A stretch of 64,000 bases of DNA from an uncultured Prevotellaceae bacterium (lineage in GTDB: Bacteria > Bacteroidota > Bacteroidia > Bacteroidales > Bacteroidaceae), in NCBI GenBank assembly GCA_900319225.1, contig ONNV01000007.1, positions 112,888 to 176,887 of the forward strand. Direction: 5' to 3'. Under the pieces are notes generated by a model that saw only the letters and a program-made list of their open reading frames with translations, had not been told where the DNA came from and searched no databases. This document shows positions 34,495 to 43,280 of the stretch, piece by piece. Positions within the stretch are counted from its first letter, which is position 1; the number at the start of each line of letters is the position of its first letter. Position numbers and translations under genes: made by a program.

Positions 34495-35166
34495 ATGATT
34501 AGATTAGCGATTTTGGCATCGGCCAATGGTACTAATGCGCAGGCTATTATTGAGGCTGTGCTTGCCGGTAAGTTGGATGCTGATGTAAAGGTGGTCCTGA
34601 CCAATAAGGAGGATGCGGGTGTGATTGAGAGTTCGCGGAGACTTGGTGTTCCTGTGGAGATAATACCTTCTAAGGGACATCGTAACAGGGCTGAGTATGA
34701 CGCTCTTGTGATTGAGGCTCTCAGTAAGTATCAGGTTGATACCATAGCTTTGGCAGGATGGATGAGGATTCTGAGTGATGTGTTCGTGAATGCGTACAAC
34801 GGCAGGATCCTGAATCTGCACCCGGCATTGCTGCCAAGTTTCAAGGGTGCCACCGCCATTGCCGATGCATACGAGCACGGCGTTAGGATAACGGGTTGCT
34901 CTGTACATCTGGTTACGCCTGAGCTTGATGCCGGTCCTGTGATCATTCAGGCTGCCGTTCCGGTAAACGGGACAGTTGAGGAGCTGGAGGCCCAGATACA
35001 CCGCATGGAGCACCGCATATTCCCGCAGGCTCTGCAGTGGTTTGCCCAGGGACGTATCAGCGTAAACGGTCATAAGATAACCGTCGCTCCGGCCCGGCAT
35101 GAGGTAAAGAAGACTAATTACATAGAGGGTTGCCTGGTATCACCGGCACTCGAGGAAAAAATATAA
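34495..35166 (+). CDS. purN: Phosphoribosylglycinamide formyltransferase
   Basis: Protein of 223 residues from the ATG at 34495 (MIRLAILASANGTNAQAI). It transfers a formyl group from 10-formyl-THF to GAR in purine synthesis. Catalytic signatures: NLHPALLPSFKGATAI (His in HPALLP) and the aspartate segment TPELDAGPVIIQ. The Asn of the triad is in the usual position before the HPALLP block. The frame is open to 34384, but that stretch lies within the palindromic repeat. It carries about 25 extra C-terminal residues (RHEVKKTNYIEG...). First gene of a six-gene unit that continues with deoD. Confidence 0.93.
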   Translation: MIRLAILASANGTNAQAIIEAVLAGKLDADVKVVLTNKEDAGVIESSRRLGVPVEIIPSKGHRNRAEYDALVIEALSKYQVDTIALAGWMRILSDVFVNAYNGRILNLHPALLPSFKGATAIADAYEHGVRITGCSVHLVTPELDAGPVIIQAAVPVNGTVEELEAQIHRMEHRIFPQALQWFAQGRISVNGHKITVAPARHEVKKTNYIEGCLVSPALEEKI

Positions 35167-35170
35167 GCTT

Positions 35171-35884
35171 ATGAGTAGAGAAGATACCCCCACGGCTCAT
35201 ATTGCAGCGCAGTATGATGATATAGCCAAGACAGTTATAATGTGCGGAGATCCGCTCCGTGCCAAATTCATTGCCGAGAAGTATCTCACTGATGCGGTTC
35301 TCTTTAATGAGGTCCGTGGCATGTTGGGATATACCGGTTTGTACAACGGCAAGCGTGTATCGGTCATGGGACATGGAATGGGTATCCCGTCAATAGGAAT
35401 CTATTCTTATGAGCTGTTCAACTTCTTTGATGTGGAGAATATCATCAGGGTGGGTACTGCAGGTGCCCTGAGCCCTGATATGCAGATTGGTGACATGCTG
35501 TTTGCGCAGGCCGCCTGCACCGATTCGGATTACGGTCACCAGTACGGTTTCCCCGCCAAGTTTGCCCCGATAGCCAGTTTTGAGCTGCTGGAGAAGGCTG
35601 TGAACGTGGCACGTGAGAAAGGCTTCACTTTCCAGGTGGGCAATATCTACAGTGCCGATGTATTCTATGATGAGTCAAATATCCAGATGGAGTGGGGTAA
35701 GTTCGGAGTCAAGGCCGTAGAGATGGAGGCTGCCGGACTCTATATCAATGCTGCTGCCGCCGGCAAGAGGGCCCTGACTATCTGTACCATTTCTGACCAG
35801 CTGATTCACCGCAAGTATGCATCAACTGAGGAACGTCGCACCAGCTTTACCAACATGATGCGCGTGGCTCTTGAAATTGCCTGA
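35171..35884 (+). CDS. deoD: Purine-nucleoside phosphorylase DeoD-type
   Basis: Protein of 237 residues of the hexameric bacterial type. Signatures: MCGDPLRAKFIAEKYL, SVMGHGMGIPSIGIYSYELF, IRVGTAGALSPDMQIGDM, and the nucleoside-binding VEMEAAGLY with a following SDQL aspartate segment. It splits purine nucleosides with phosphate in salvage. It starts 4 bases after purN, linking purine synthesis and salvage in one transcript. Confidence 0.95.
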   Translation: MSREDTPTAHIAAQYDDIAKTVIMCGDPLRAKFIAEKYLTDAVLFNEVRGMLGYTGLYNGKRVSVMGHGMGIPSIGIYSYELFNFFDVENIIRVGTAGALSPDMQIGDMLFAQAACTDSDYGHQYGFPAKFAPIASFELLEKAVNVAREKGFTFQVGNIYSADVFYDESNIQMEWGKFGVKAVEMEAAGLYINAAAAGKRALTICTISDQLIHRKYASTEERRTSFTNMMRVALEIA

Positions 35885-35887
35885 TAT

Positions 35888-36325
35888 ATGAACCGCCTTA
35901 CCCTTATACTGTCTCTAGCGGTGCTGTTGCTTACGGCTACCGGTTGTGAGAAGGAGGAGTACGCACGATATGCCTCTTATGGCAATATTGTGTATGTTCC
36001 GTCGGTTGCCAGGGTGGGTGATACCGTCACTTTTAAGGTTGAGGTGCTGGATGCAGGTAACCGTATTTATCATGCAGATTATCTGTGGAGTTGTAAGAAT
36101 AATCTTAATGGTGAGAAGGTGTTCAATGAAGAGGTTCGTGTTACGGCACCCGATGGCTCAAGAACAATTACCAAGATACCCACTTTCAAATGGGTATTTA
36201 CAAGCCCCGGTTCATATACTATCACCATGAGTGCTTATTTTAAGTATTCCATGCAGGATGAAAATGGCCAGATGAGGAGTGGAAACAGTGCATCGAGAAG
36301 ATTTGAGGTAAAGGCAAAATACTGA
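35888..36325 (+). CDS. Small lipoprotein with PKD-like fold, unknown function
   Basis: Protein of 145 residues. The lipobox TATGC gives Cys20; the mature part begins with a charged EKEEYARY stretch and then a single beta-sandwich-like domain (VARVGDTVTFKVEVLDAGN ... FTSPGSYTITMSAYFKYS) that resembles PKD-type folds. I do not recognise a family or function. It sits 3 bases after deoD and 6 before prmC, so it belongs to the same transcript. Confidence 0.75.
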   Translation: MNRLTLILSLAVLLLTATGCEKEEYARYASYGNIVYVPSVARVGDTVTFKVEVLDAGNRIYHADYLWSCKNNLNGEKVFNEEVRVTAPDGSRTITKIPTFKWVFTSPGSYTITMSAYFKYSMQDENGQMRSGNSASRRFEVKAKY

Positions 36326-36331
36326 TAGCTT

Positions 36332-37165
36332 ATGAAAGGGATTCTGCTGCGCATCGATGGCGCATTGGCTGGCCGTTATGCTGCGGCAGAACTTGAAACT
36401 GTAAAGAAGGCACTGTGTCTGGAGTATCTGGGCATAAGTGCCGTCTCTTTTTTTACAAAAGAACAACTGGCTCCCGATGTTGAGCGCGACGGTAAACTGG
36501 ACGCCGCCCTACAGCGTCTTGCCAATGGTGAGCCTCTGCAATATATAATAGGTTATACCCCGTTCTGCGGACTGCAGTTCTCAGTTGATGGCCGTGTGCT
36601 GATTCCGCGTCCCGAGACCGCCGAACTTGTGGAGTGGGTGGCAAGTGAGAATGCCGGGGCTGCCAGTATGCTTGATATCGGTACCGGAAGCGGATGCATT
36701 GCCGTTACGCTGGCCCGGAAACTGCCTGGCTGCAAGGTTCAGGGCTGGGATATCAGTGACGGCGCACTTGAGGTGGCACGTGAGAACAACCACCTGAACG
36801 GCACGTCGGCCCGGTTCAGTAAGGTGGATATCCTGTCGGCCCCATCGGTTGACAGCAGGTTTGACGTGATCGTGAGCAACCCTCCGTATGTGCTTGAATC
36901 GGAGAAGGCCAGTATGGAGGATACCGTCCTGGATTATGAGCCGCATACCGCGCTGTTTGTGCCGGATGATGATGCCCTGCTGTTTTACAGGGCTATTGCA
37001 GAGTTTGGAAAAACTTTATTGACACCTGGCGGCCGTCTCTATTTTGAAATCAACCCGCTTAAGGCACAGGATATGGAACTGATGCTGTCCGCTGCGGGAT
37101 ACCATAATGTTGAACTGCGCAGTGACATATTCGGCAAGCTGCGTTTTATAAAAGCTATACTATGA
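36332..37165 (+). CDS. prmC: Release factor glutamine methyltransferase
   Basis: Protein of 277 residues that methylates the GGQ glutamine of release factors RF1/RF2 with SAM. N-terminal helical domain, then LQYIIGYTPFCGLQFSVDGRVLIPRPET, the SAM motif LDIGTGSGCIAVTLA near 112, and the catalytic NPPYV segment. The stop overlaps the recX start (TATGACAG). Confidence 0.95.
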   Translation: MKGILLRIDGALAGRYAAAELETVKKALCLEYLGISAVSFFTKEQLAPDVERDGKLDAALQRLANGEPLQYIIGYTPFCGLQFSVDGRVLIPRPETAELVEWVASENAGAASMLDIGTGSGCIAVTLARKLPGCKVQGWDISDGALEVARENNHLNGTSARFSKVDILSAPSVDSRFDVIVSNPPYVLESEKASMEDTVLDYEPHTALFVPDDDALLFYRAIAEFGKTLLTPGGRLYFEINPLKAQDMELMLSAAGYHNVELRSDIFGKLRFIKAIL

Positions 37166-37623
37166 CAGAAACTGAGGGAAAGACACGGGCCGAGGCCTAC
37201 TGCTCCGCTGCCGAGCACTGCAGGAGCGAGGTCAGAGCCATGCTGGAGCGTCACGGTGCTGAGAAACCGGACATTGAGAGTATCATTAATAATCTGGTTA
37301 AGGAGGGTTTTATTGATGAATCCCGATATGCGCACGCCTTTGTGCATGACAAGGTGCGGTTTGCCAAATGGGGCAGGGTAAAGATTGCGCAGGCTCTGTG
37401 GCAGAAACGCATTCCGCAGGATATTACGGATGCAGCCCTGGAATCAATAGATTATGATGAATATCTGGCTGCTCTCAAGGATGTGGTTAAGGCTAAGTTC
37501 CGCACGGTAAAGGGCGCAACGGAATATGAGCGCAAGATGAAAACGATGCGGTCGGTCTGCTCGCGGGGGTATGAACCTGCGTTGGTACGTAAGGTCCTGA
37601 ACCTGTCTGATTTACCCGATTAA
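37162..37623 (+). CDS. recX: Regulatory protein RecX
   Basis: Protein of 153 residues, three-helix-repeat protein that inhibits RecA filaments. Signatures: SEVRAMLERHGAEKPDIESIINNLVKEGFIDESRYAHAFVHDK and the later GRVKIAQALWQKRIPQDIT. It overlaps prmC by 4 bases. recA is not in the window. Confidence 0.9.
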   Translation: MTETEGKTRAEAYCSAAEHCRSEVRAMLERHGAEKPDIESIINNLVKEGFIDESRYAHAFVHDKVRFAKWGRVKIAQALWQKRIPQDITDAALESIDYDEYLAALKDVVKAKFRTVKGATEYERKMKTMRSVCSRGYEPALVRKVLNLSDLPD

Positions 37624-37637
37624 ATACTTAAACCATT

Positions 37638-38366
37638 ATGAATAACCTTGTTTGCAAAGATCGTCAATACCGCCGTCCGGGTCTGGTACGGCTTCTGTTT
37701 GAATTTGTATTTCCGCACTACTGTAAGGTTTGCGGGCGCAGGCTTGATCCCACTGAGGAGGAACTCTGCATTAGCTGTTTCCTGGGCATGCCACGTCTGG
37801 ATTATGACATGAACGCCATCAACCCTACTGAGCGTATGCTGCTTACCGAGCGCAGCCTGGTACGTGCCGCCTCTATCCTGCATTACAGCAAGGAGAGTGA
37901 TTACCGTAACATCCTGTTCCATCTCAAGTACTGGCATCACCCTAAGGTGGGGCGGTGGCTGGCTGCGATTGGTGCCGCTGAACTCAAGGAAAAAGGGTTC
38001 TTTGAGGGTATTGACTGCATTGTGCCCCTGCCTCTTACACGGTGGAAAGAGCTGCGGCGCGGGTATAACCAGTGTGTGCATATTGCCAAGGGGGTTAGTA
38101 AGGTCACGGGGCTGCCCATACTGGATGGCGCGGTTATCCGTAATGTTAACAGCGGCAAGCAGGCGGGCCTGGGCAAGTATCAGCGGTGGCGCAATGCAGA
38201 GGGTCTTTTCCATGTGGCCGATGCTGCCGCCCTGCAAGGCCGGCACATCCTCATCATCGATGACGTCATCACCACCGGAGCCACCCTCTGCTCCATGATT
38301 GACACCATAGAGGCTGCCGTTCCGGACATCAGAATCTCCGTCTTTACGCTTGCACTCGCTAATTGA
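37638..38366 (+). CDS. comF: ComF family phosphoribosyltransferase-like protein
   Basis: Protein of 242 residues. An N-terminal zinc-ribbon (CKVCGRR then CISC, about residues 31-54) is followed by a phosphoribosyltransferase-type domain with the PRPP motif ILIIDDVITTGAT near 210. ComF proteins take part in DNA uptake in some bacteria; in Bacteroidota the role is not well defined. Last gene of the purN unit. Its TGA stop forms the first three bases of inverted repeat copy C. Confidence 0.88.
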   Translation: MNNLVCKDRQYRRPGLVRLLFEFVFPHYCKVCGRRLDPTEEELCISCFLGMPRLDYDMNAINPTERMLLTERSLVRAASILHYSKESDYRNILFHLKYWHHPKVGRWLAAIGAAELKEKGFFEGIDCIVPLPLTRWKELRRGYNQCVHIAKGVSKVTGLPILDGAVIRNVNSGKQAGLGKYQRWRNAEGLFHVADAAALQGRHILIIDDVITTGATLCSMIDTIEAAVPDIRISVFTLALAN

Positions 38367-38436
38367 CCCAATAGGGACAGTCCCCCTGTGCCACTTTTTT
38401 CAAAAATGGCACAGGGGGACTGTCCCTATTGGGTCA
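38364..38436. repeat. GGGACAGTCCC-family inverted repeat, copy C
   Basis: Perfect 30-base arms 38364-38393 and 38407-38436 around a 13-base T/A loop that is itself nearly self-complementary. The comF stop codon TGA is the first three bases of the left arm. The QueA promoter box begins 8 bases after the right arm. Confidence 0.92.
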
Positions 38437-38443
38437 TTTTAGC

Positions 38444-38451
38444 TAACTTTG
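38444..38451 (+). promoter_or_regulatory. Promoter -7 box of the QueA-like gene
   Basis: TAACTTTG ending 8 bases before the ATG at 38460; very short leader predicted. Confidence 0.6.
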
Positions 38452-38459
38452 CGGTCCGA

Positions 38460-39704
38460 ATGGAGGAGAGCGTTAAACATATCAGGATTGCGGAGTTCAA
38501 TTATGAGTTGCCCGATGAGCGGATCGCTAAGTTTCCGCTGGCTGAGAGGGACAGCTCAAAGCTGTTGCTTTACAGGCATGGCGAGGTGAGTGAGGATGTG
38601 TTCCGGAACCTGCCGCAGTATCTGCCGTCAGGGGCTCTGATGGTGTTCAATAACACCAAGGTGATTCAGGCTCGTCTGCATTTCCGTAAGGAGGCTACCG
38701 GTGGACCTAAGTCTACGGGGGCTCTGATTGAGATTTTCCTGCTGGAGCCGGCAGATCCGAGTGATTATCAGGTTATGTTTACGCAGACCCAGTCATGCAG
38801 CTGGTACTGCCTGGTGGGTAACCTCAAACGCTGGAAGGAGGATACTCCCATACTTAGCAACACCGTTCAGGTGGCCGGCAAGACGGTTACTCTTACCGCT
38901 CAGCGTGGGCCGATGCACGGAACCAGCCACAGGATTGACTTCAAGTGGGACGGCGGTGTAAGCTGGGCCGAGCTTCTTGAGGCTGTGGGTGAGATTCCCA
39001 TTCCTCCATACTTGAACCGTGAATCGCAGGAGAGTGACAAGACTACATATCAGACCGTATATTCCAAGATAAAGGGCAGCGTGGCTGCTCCTACTGCAGG
39101 ATTGCATTTTACGGAGCGTGTACTCAAGGACCTGGATGCACACGGGATTGACCGTGAGGAACTGACCCTGCATGTGGGTGCTGGTACTTTCCGTCCGGTC
39201 AAATCGGAGGAGATAAGCGGACATGAGATGCATACTGAGTTCATCGCAGTAAAACGCTCTACCATAGAGAAACTGATAGCCCACGGAGGTGAGACCATTG
39301 CGGTTGGTACTACATCGGTCCGCACCATAGAGAGCCTCTATTATATTGGTGTCTATCTTAGCACCCACCCTGATGCTACTGAGGATGAGATGCACGTAAA
39401 TCAGTGGACTCCGTATGAGACCGCTCCCACAATGAGTTCAGTTGAATCCCTGCAGCATATCCTGGATTACCTGAACCGTCACAGCCTGGATGTCCTCAAG
39501 ACCAGCACCCAGATAATCATTGCTCCGGGTTACAAGTACCACATCGTTAAGATGATGGTCACCAACTTCCATCAGCCGCAGAGCACATTGTTACTGCTTG
39601 TATCGGCTTTTGTAAACGGGGATTGGAAAAGGATATACAGTTATGCACTGAGTCATGATTTCCGTTTCCTTAGTTACGGAGACTCATCGCTGCTTATTCC
39701 TTGA
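38460..39704 (+). CDS. QueA-like S-adenosylmethionine:tRNA ribosyltransferase-isomerase
   Basis: Protein of 414 residues from the ATG at 38460 (MEESVKHIRIAEFNYELPDE); the longer frame from 38388 runs through the palindrome and is rejected. QueA family features: LPDERIAKFPLAERDSSKLL, MVFNNTKVIQARL, GSVAAPTAGLHFT, HVGAGTFRPV and TNFHQPQSTLLLLVSAF. QueA transfers the ribosyl part of SAM to preQ1 at position 34 of tRNA to give epoxyqueuosine. At 414 residues it is longer than classical QueA (about 350) and matches the second, QueA-like group of Bacteroidota, so the exact substrate is uncertain. Confidence 0.85.
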   Translation: MEESVKHIRIAEFNYELPDERIAKFPLAERDSSKLLLYRHGEVSEDVFRNLPQYLPSGALMVFNNTKVIQARLHFRKEATGGPKSTGALIEIFLLEPADPSDYQVMFTQTQSCSWYCLVGNLKRWKEDTPILSNTVQVAGKTVTLTAQRGPMHGTSHRIDFKWDGGVSWAELLEAVGEIPIPPYLNRESQESDKTTYQTVYSKIKGSVAAPTAGLHFTERVLKDLDAHGIDREELTLHVGAGTFRPVKSEEISGHEMHTEFIAVKRSTIEKLIAHGGETIAVGTTSVRTIESLYYIGVYLSTHPDATEDEMHVNQWTPYETAPTMSSVESLQHILDYLNRHSLDVLKTSTQIIIAPGYKYHIVKMMVTNFHQPQSTLLLLVSAFVNGDWKRIYSYALSHDFRFLSYGDSSLLIP

Positions 39705-39806
39705 ACATAGGACACAACTGTAAAAAGTTCTGAAGGATTGTTTGCAGTTTGATATATAATCGCTATAATTGCAAAAATTATTTAACTAACTAACCAACAT
39801 ATTATT

Positions 39807-40835
39807 ATGAAAAAGGACTTTTTTAAAGTGTTGTTTGTTGCAGCAGTCGCTTTGCTGACAGTTTCGTGTTCAGATGACAAGGATAAAGACAATGAGGTGA
39901 CAGTTGACCGTAGGGTAGCTGTTCTGCTTCCCGATGACTCCATGATTGAACGTTGGGGTATAGACAAGAAAAATCTTGAGAATGCAATGGACAGGTATGG
40001 CTTGGATGCCACCTTCTATACCGCCCCGGAGACGGCAGAAGGCGCTAATCAGCAGGTTGAGCAACTTGAAAAAGCCATTAACGACGGTATTAAGTATATA
40101 GTGATCACCGCCATTGATTATAAGAAGATAAACGAATCCCAACTTATTGAGAAGAATCCCGATGTCAAGGTGGTATGCCATGACAGGTTCCTGATTGACA
40201 ATCCCCATATCGCTTATATATCATCGGCCGATACAAAGGCTGTAGGACATATGCAGGCAACATTCCTGCTCACTTATTTCCGTGCTAGCGGAAAATCCTC
40301 AATGACATTGGAAATACTTGAAGGCCCTGAGACCGATGTGAATGCCAAGGATTATTATGACGGCGCAATGGAAAAGCTGAGACCATTAATCGAAAACGAT
40401 AAACTGATAGTAAAGAGCGGTAAGATAGAGTATGATCAGGTCAAGGCTAACAGTTGGTCTGTAGCCGACGGCAAGAGTGATATGCTGAACCGTCTTGGTT
40501 CCTATGAGCAGGGTGAGTGCCCGGACCTGATTCTCGCTGCCATTGACAATCAGGCTCAGGGTGCCATCCAGGCCCTGACCGAGAAAGGTATCAATGACAT
40601 GCCTATCATTACAGGTCAGGACAATGCTACTATCGCCAGGCAAAATATACTTGACGGTAAGCAGGCCATGACTATTGACAAGAGCCTTGAAGAGATGGCA
40701 TTCAATACAGCGCTGATCGTCAACGGACTCGTACATAATGTTCCCGTTCAGACCATAGATTACGTAACCGTAGGATCGACAAAGATTCCGGTTATGTACT
40801 CCAAGCTCATCACCATGGTTAAGGACAGCTATTGA
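39807..40835 (+). CDS. Periplasmic sugar-binding lipoprotein (LacI/RbsB fold), orphan
   Basis: Protein of 342 residues. The lipobox LLTVSC gives Cys21. It is a type I periplasmic binding protein with RRVAVLLPDDSMIERWGIDK at the start and the ligand-pocket segments GIKYIVITAIDYKKI, VVCHDRFL and IITGQDNATIARQ. It resembles xylose/ribose-type binders. No permease or ATPase gene is adjacent, so it may serve as a sensor subunit or act with a distant system. A possible promoter with TATAATTG lies at about 39762. Copy D of the inverted repeat follows 23 bases after the stop. Confidence 0.82.
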   Translation: MKKDFFKVLFVAAVALLTVSCSDDKDKDNEVTVDRRVAVLLPDDSMIERWGIDKKNLENAMDRYGLDATFYTAPETAEGANQQVEQLEKAINDGIKYIVITAIDYKKINESQLIEKNPDVKVVCHDRFLIDNPHIAYISSADTKAVGHMQATFLLTYFRASGKSSMTLEILEGPETDVNAKDYYDGAMEKLRPLIENDKLIVKSGKIEYDQVKANSWSVADGKSDMLNRLGSYEQGECPDLILAAIDNQAQGAIQALTEKGINDMPIITGQDNATIARQNILDGKQAMTIDKSLEEMAFNTALIVNGLVHNVPVQTIDYVTVGSTKIPVMYSKLITMVKDSY

Positions 40836-40858
40836 GATTCTGCTGACATCTGAAACAT

Positions 40859-40925
40859 TGACCCAAAAGGGACAGTCCCCCTGTGTCATCTTGCATGACA
40901 CAGGGGGACTGTCCCTTTGGGGTCA
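40859..40925. repeat. GGGACAGTCCC-family inverted repeat, copy D
   Basis: Arms 40859-40889 and 40895-40925 (31 bases, one mismatch), loop CTTGC. The last three bases of the right arm are the stop codon (TGA on the minus strand) of the peptidase gene at 40923. It lies between two convergent genes and could serve as their shared terminator. Confidence 0.92.
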
Positions 40926-43280
40926 CTCTTCAAGCGTTATCTCATAAAAGTTTCCATGGATTTTCTGCTCCTGGCACAGTATGGCAGAGTAAAAGACACG
41001 CATACTGAATTCCTGGGTAGAGTCTCTAAGGATATCGTTCTTAATAACCACAAATTGTCCGATGGTGTTTGACGTACCTAAAGCTACTTGTTGGCCTGTA
41101 GTATCCACAACCATGACTACAGCATCCTGGACAGGGTTACCTTCAACGTCTTTTATTGTTCCGGTGATATAAGTGAAGGGGGCGTTGAAAAGGTCCTTAT
41201 TCTCACCCAATATCCTGCCGGAATGATACTGCTGATACTGGAACGGCATATGTATCTTTGACTTGGCAGGCTTGTCATAATCCAGATTGGGATAGACATT
41301 TTCGGTAATGGCATGCTCATAAGTATTGTCGGTAAAGAAATTGAATCCCAAACCGTTTCCAAAGTTTATGTGACCTATTTCTCCGTTATCGGCCCAGATA
41401 AGAACCTGTGCAGTGAAGGGCTGGGCAATCTTGACCTCCTCCTTTTCATTGTCATATGGATATGTAACCAGGAAGTATCTGCGGCCTTCCTGCTCAATAT
41501 ACATCTGTCCACCTGTCTCTTTCCAGGAAAAAGTGAAAGGTCCGGTTATTACAGGGACTGTATCTTCTCTATAGTAGTCAGAGCCTACCTCAAGGATTGC
41601 ATCACTTGCTATTTTAGTGAGCTTCCTGTCTCTTTTCTTCCGGCTCATAAACTCGAGGTTTCCTTTTTTTGTCACTCTCTTATAGCCGGCTTTTACAGGT
41701 CTGATGGAGAGACCGGCATATCTGTAATCACTGGCCATGGTGAGATTGATGCTGTCAAAAATGACCATTGTGGCTTTGTCATCGGGCAGAGCTTTCTCTC
41801 TACGGCTCTCACGCAGACGGCTCATGGCGTTGCTGCACCATTGCATGGTACCGTTCCAGTTTTTTTGGTTTATACCCACAACAATCTCATCAACGGCGGT
41901 GTTGGTCCAATAAGCTCCTACTTTGTTACTTAGGTCTTTATTTTCCAGATGGCAGTCGGCGGCAGGCAGGAACAGGGTGTTTCCGTTACTCCTGCTTTTG
42001 AGCAGAAGTCCTTTTGTGCCGTTCATGCTGACCCAACTCCTGTCACAGCTGTTGAGCAGCTCCTCCCATTCAACATGGGTAGGTATGCGCCACTTCTTTC
42101 CAAGTTTTTTTGTAGCCGCATCAAACCGGGGCTCAAGCGGAATACGGGCCGATGAATCCTTCCATGCGTAGTTGTCAAGTGAGTAGAGGTCCTTTGCCTC
42201 AGTCTCTCCCCACGCATAATAATTACCAAGTTCATCCGGGCTGTCAGCTCCCAGATTGCATGTTGCCCACAAGACTCCGGTTCCCATATCCACATAATCG
42301 GTTTTTCTGGCCCACAGCAGAATGGCAACCAATGCAATGAGCGGGACATATATGATCCTGGCTATCCTGCGGGCCGATGATGCCGGCCTGTTCATCATCT
42401 TGATACGGTCCTGAAGGCTGTTCAGACGGAATCCGCATGCTATGGCTATAGCCTTAAGGCCTACAGCGTGATAGAGCAGTGAGTATTGGTATCCTTTGCG
42501 GTCATATCCTTTGCCTATGACATCGGCATCAACCTGGAACTCATGTACGGCGCAAAGGTCACGGCGCATCATCCAGATGGCGGGGTTGAACCACTGTGGG
42601 AATGTGATAATGTCAAATATGAGCAGCTCATATGAGTGTCCGAATGCTATGTGCGCTTTCTCATGCTCAACAATGACGGGGTCATTCAGGACTGTGGGGT
42701 CATCGGGCAATACAATGTCTTTCATCCAGTTGAACGGCTGGATATCGGACTCTGACACAATTATGTTCCACTTGCCGTTATTTTCAATGCTGCGTCCGTT
42801 CCTTATAATTCTCCTTACATTGATTATAGATTCAAAGCGCGTTACCAGAATGAATATGACGCCGGCGGTATATACTATTCCCAAAATGAGCAGAACCCAG
42901 TTTCTCTGTCCCTCCTCCTGATACTCTACTGCCGGCACGTTCAGCTCTTGGGGGGCGGCTGTCTCAACCGGATTAGCCTGGCTCTGAACACTGGCAGTGG
43001 TGTAATCAATCTGAGATGGCTGCGTAGGACCGCTGAACCACTCATAATCCTGAGTGTTGGAATATTTCTGATACTCATCCTCTGCCAGTTTCCTGCCGGA
43101 CCAGCTTACGGATATCACAAAGAAGGGGAGGATATATGCCAACAGGAGAGAAGCGGCCAGTACCATGCGGTTAAAGCGGTGGAAGGTCTCTTTCTTGAGC
43201 AGATAGTGATACAGTATTCCAAAAGCGGCGGTAAGTACAGCCACCTTCAGTATATATATAAAGAATGCCTCCATAATCAT
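40923..43280 (-). CDS. BlaR1/MecR1-type M56 peptidase fused to a FISUMP domain
   Basis: Protein of 785 residues, much longer than classical BlaR1 (about 600). Order: membrane helices at about 5-27, 37-58, 127-147 and 308-324; a cytoplasm-facing zinc peptidase loop with HEKAH at 206-210 and a downstream Glu in GHSYE. After the fourth helix comes a domain of about 200 residues of the Fib_succ_major (FISUMP) type (GVLWATCNLGADSPDELGNY, KWRIPTHVEWEELL, YAGLSIRPV), then a region of unknown type and a C-terminal carboxypeptidase-regulatory-like domain (TGTIKDVEGNPVQDAVVMV). BlaR1 relatives sense an outside signal and cleave the BlaI repressor; here the sensor part is replaced. It overlaps the blaI-like gene by 4 bases (ATGA). 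Confidence 0.85.
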   Translation of the reverse strand: MIMEAFFIYILKVAVLTAAFGILYHYLLKKETFHRFNRMVLAASLLLAYILPFFVISVSWSGRKLAEDEYQKYSNTQDYEWFSGPTQPSQIDYTTASVQSQANPVETAAPQELNVPAVEYQEEGQRNWVLLILGIVYTAGVIFILVTRFESIINVRRIIRNGRSIENNGKWNIIVSESDIQPFNWMKDIVLPDDPTVLNDPVIVEHEKAHIAFGHSYELLIFDIITFPQWFNPAIWMMRRDLCAVHEFQVDADVIGKGYDRKGYQYSLLYHAVGLKAIAIACGFRLNSLQDRIKMMNRPASSARRIARIIYVPLIALVAILLWARKTDYVDMGTGVLWATCNLGADSPDELGNYYAWGETEAKDLYSLDNYAWKDSSARIPLEPRFDAATKKLGKKWRIPTHVEWEELLNSCDRSWVSMNGTKGLLLKSRSNGNTLFLPAADCHLENKDLSNKVGAYWTNTAVDEIVVGINQKNWNGTMQWCSNAMSRLRESRREKALPDDKATMVIFDSINLTMASDYRYAGLSIRPVKAGYKRVTKKGNLEFMSRKKRDRKLTKIASDAILEVGSDYYREDTVPVITGPFTFSWKETGGQMYIEQEGRRYFLVTYPYDNEKEEVKIAQPFTAQVLIWADNGEIGHINFGNGLGFNFFTDNTYEHAITENVYPNLDYDKPAKSKIHMPFQYQQYHSGRILGENKDLFNAPFTYITGTIKDVEGNPVQDAVVMVVDTTGQQVALGTSNTIGQFVVIKNDILRDSTQEFSMRVFYSAILCQEQKIHGNFYEITLEE

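Noticed and set aside
38388-38459. QueA-like protein extended upstream to 38388
   Set aside because: The extra residues come from the right arm of the palindrome, and the promoter box at 38444 follows them.
40923-43280. The M56 protein as a beta-lactam sensor (BlaR1 proper)
   Set aside because: The outer domain lacks penicillin-binding SxxK/KTG motifs and looks like a FISUMP domain; no beta-lactamase gene is nearby.
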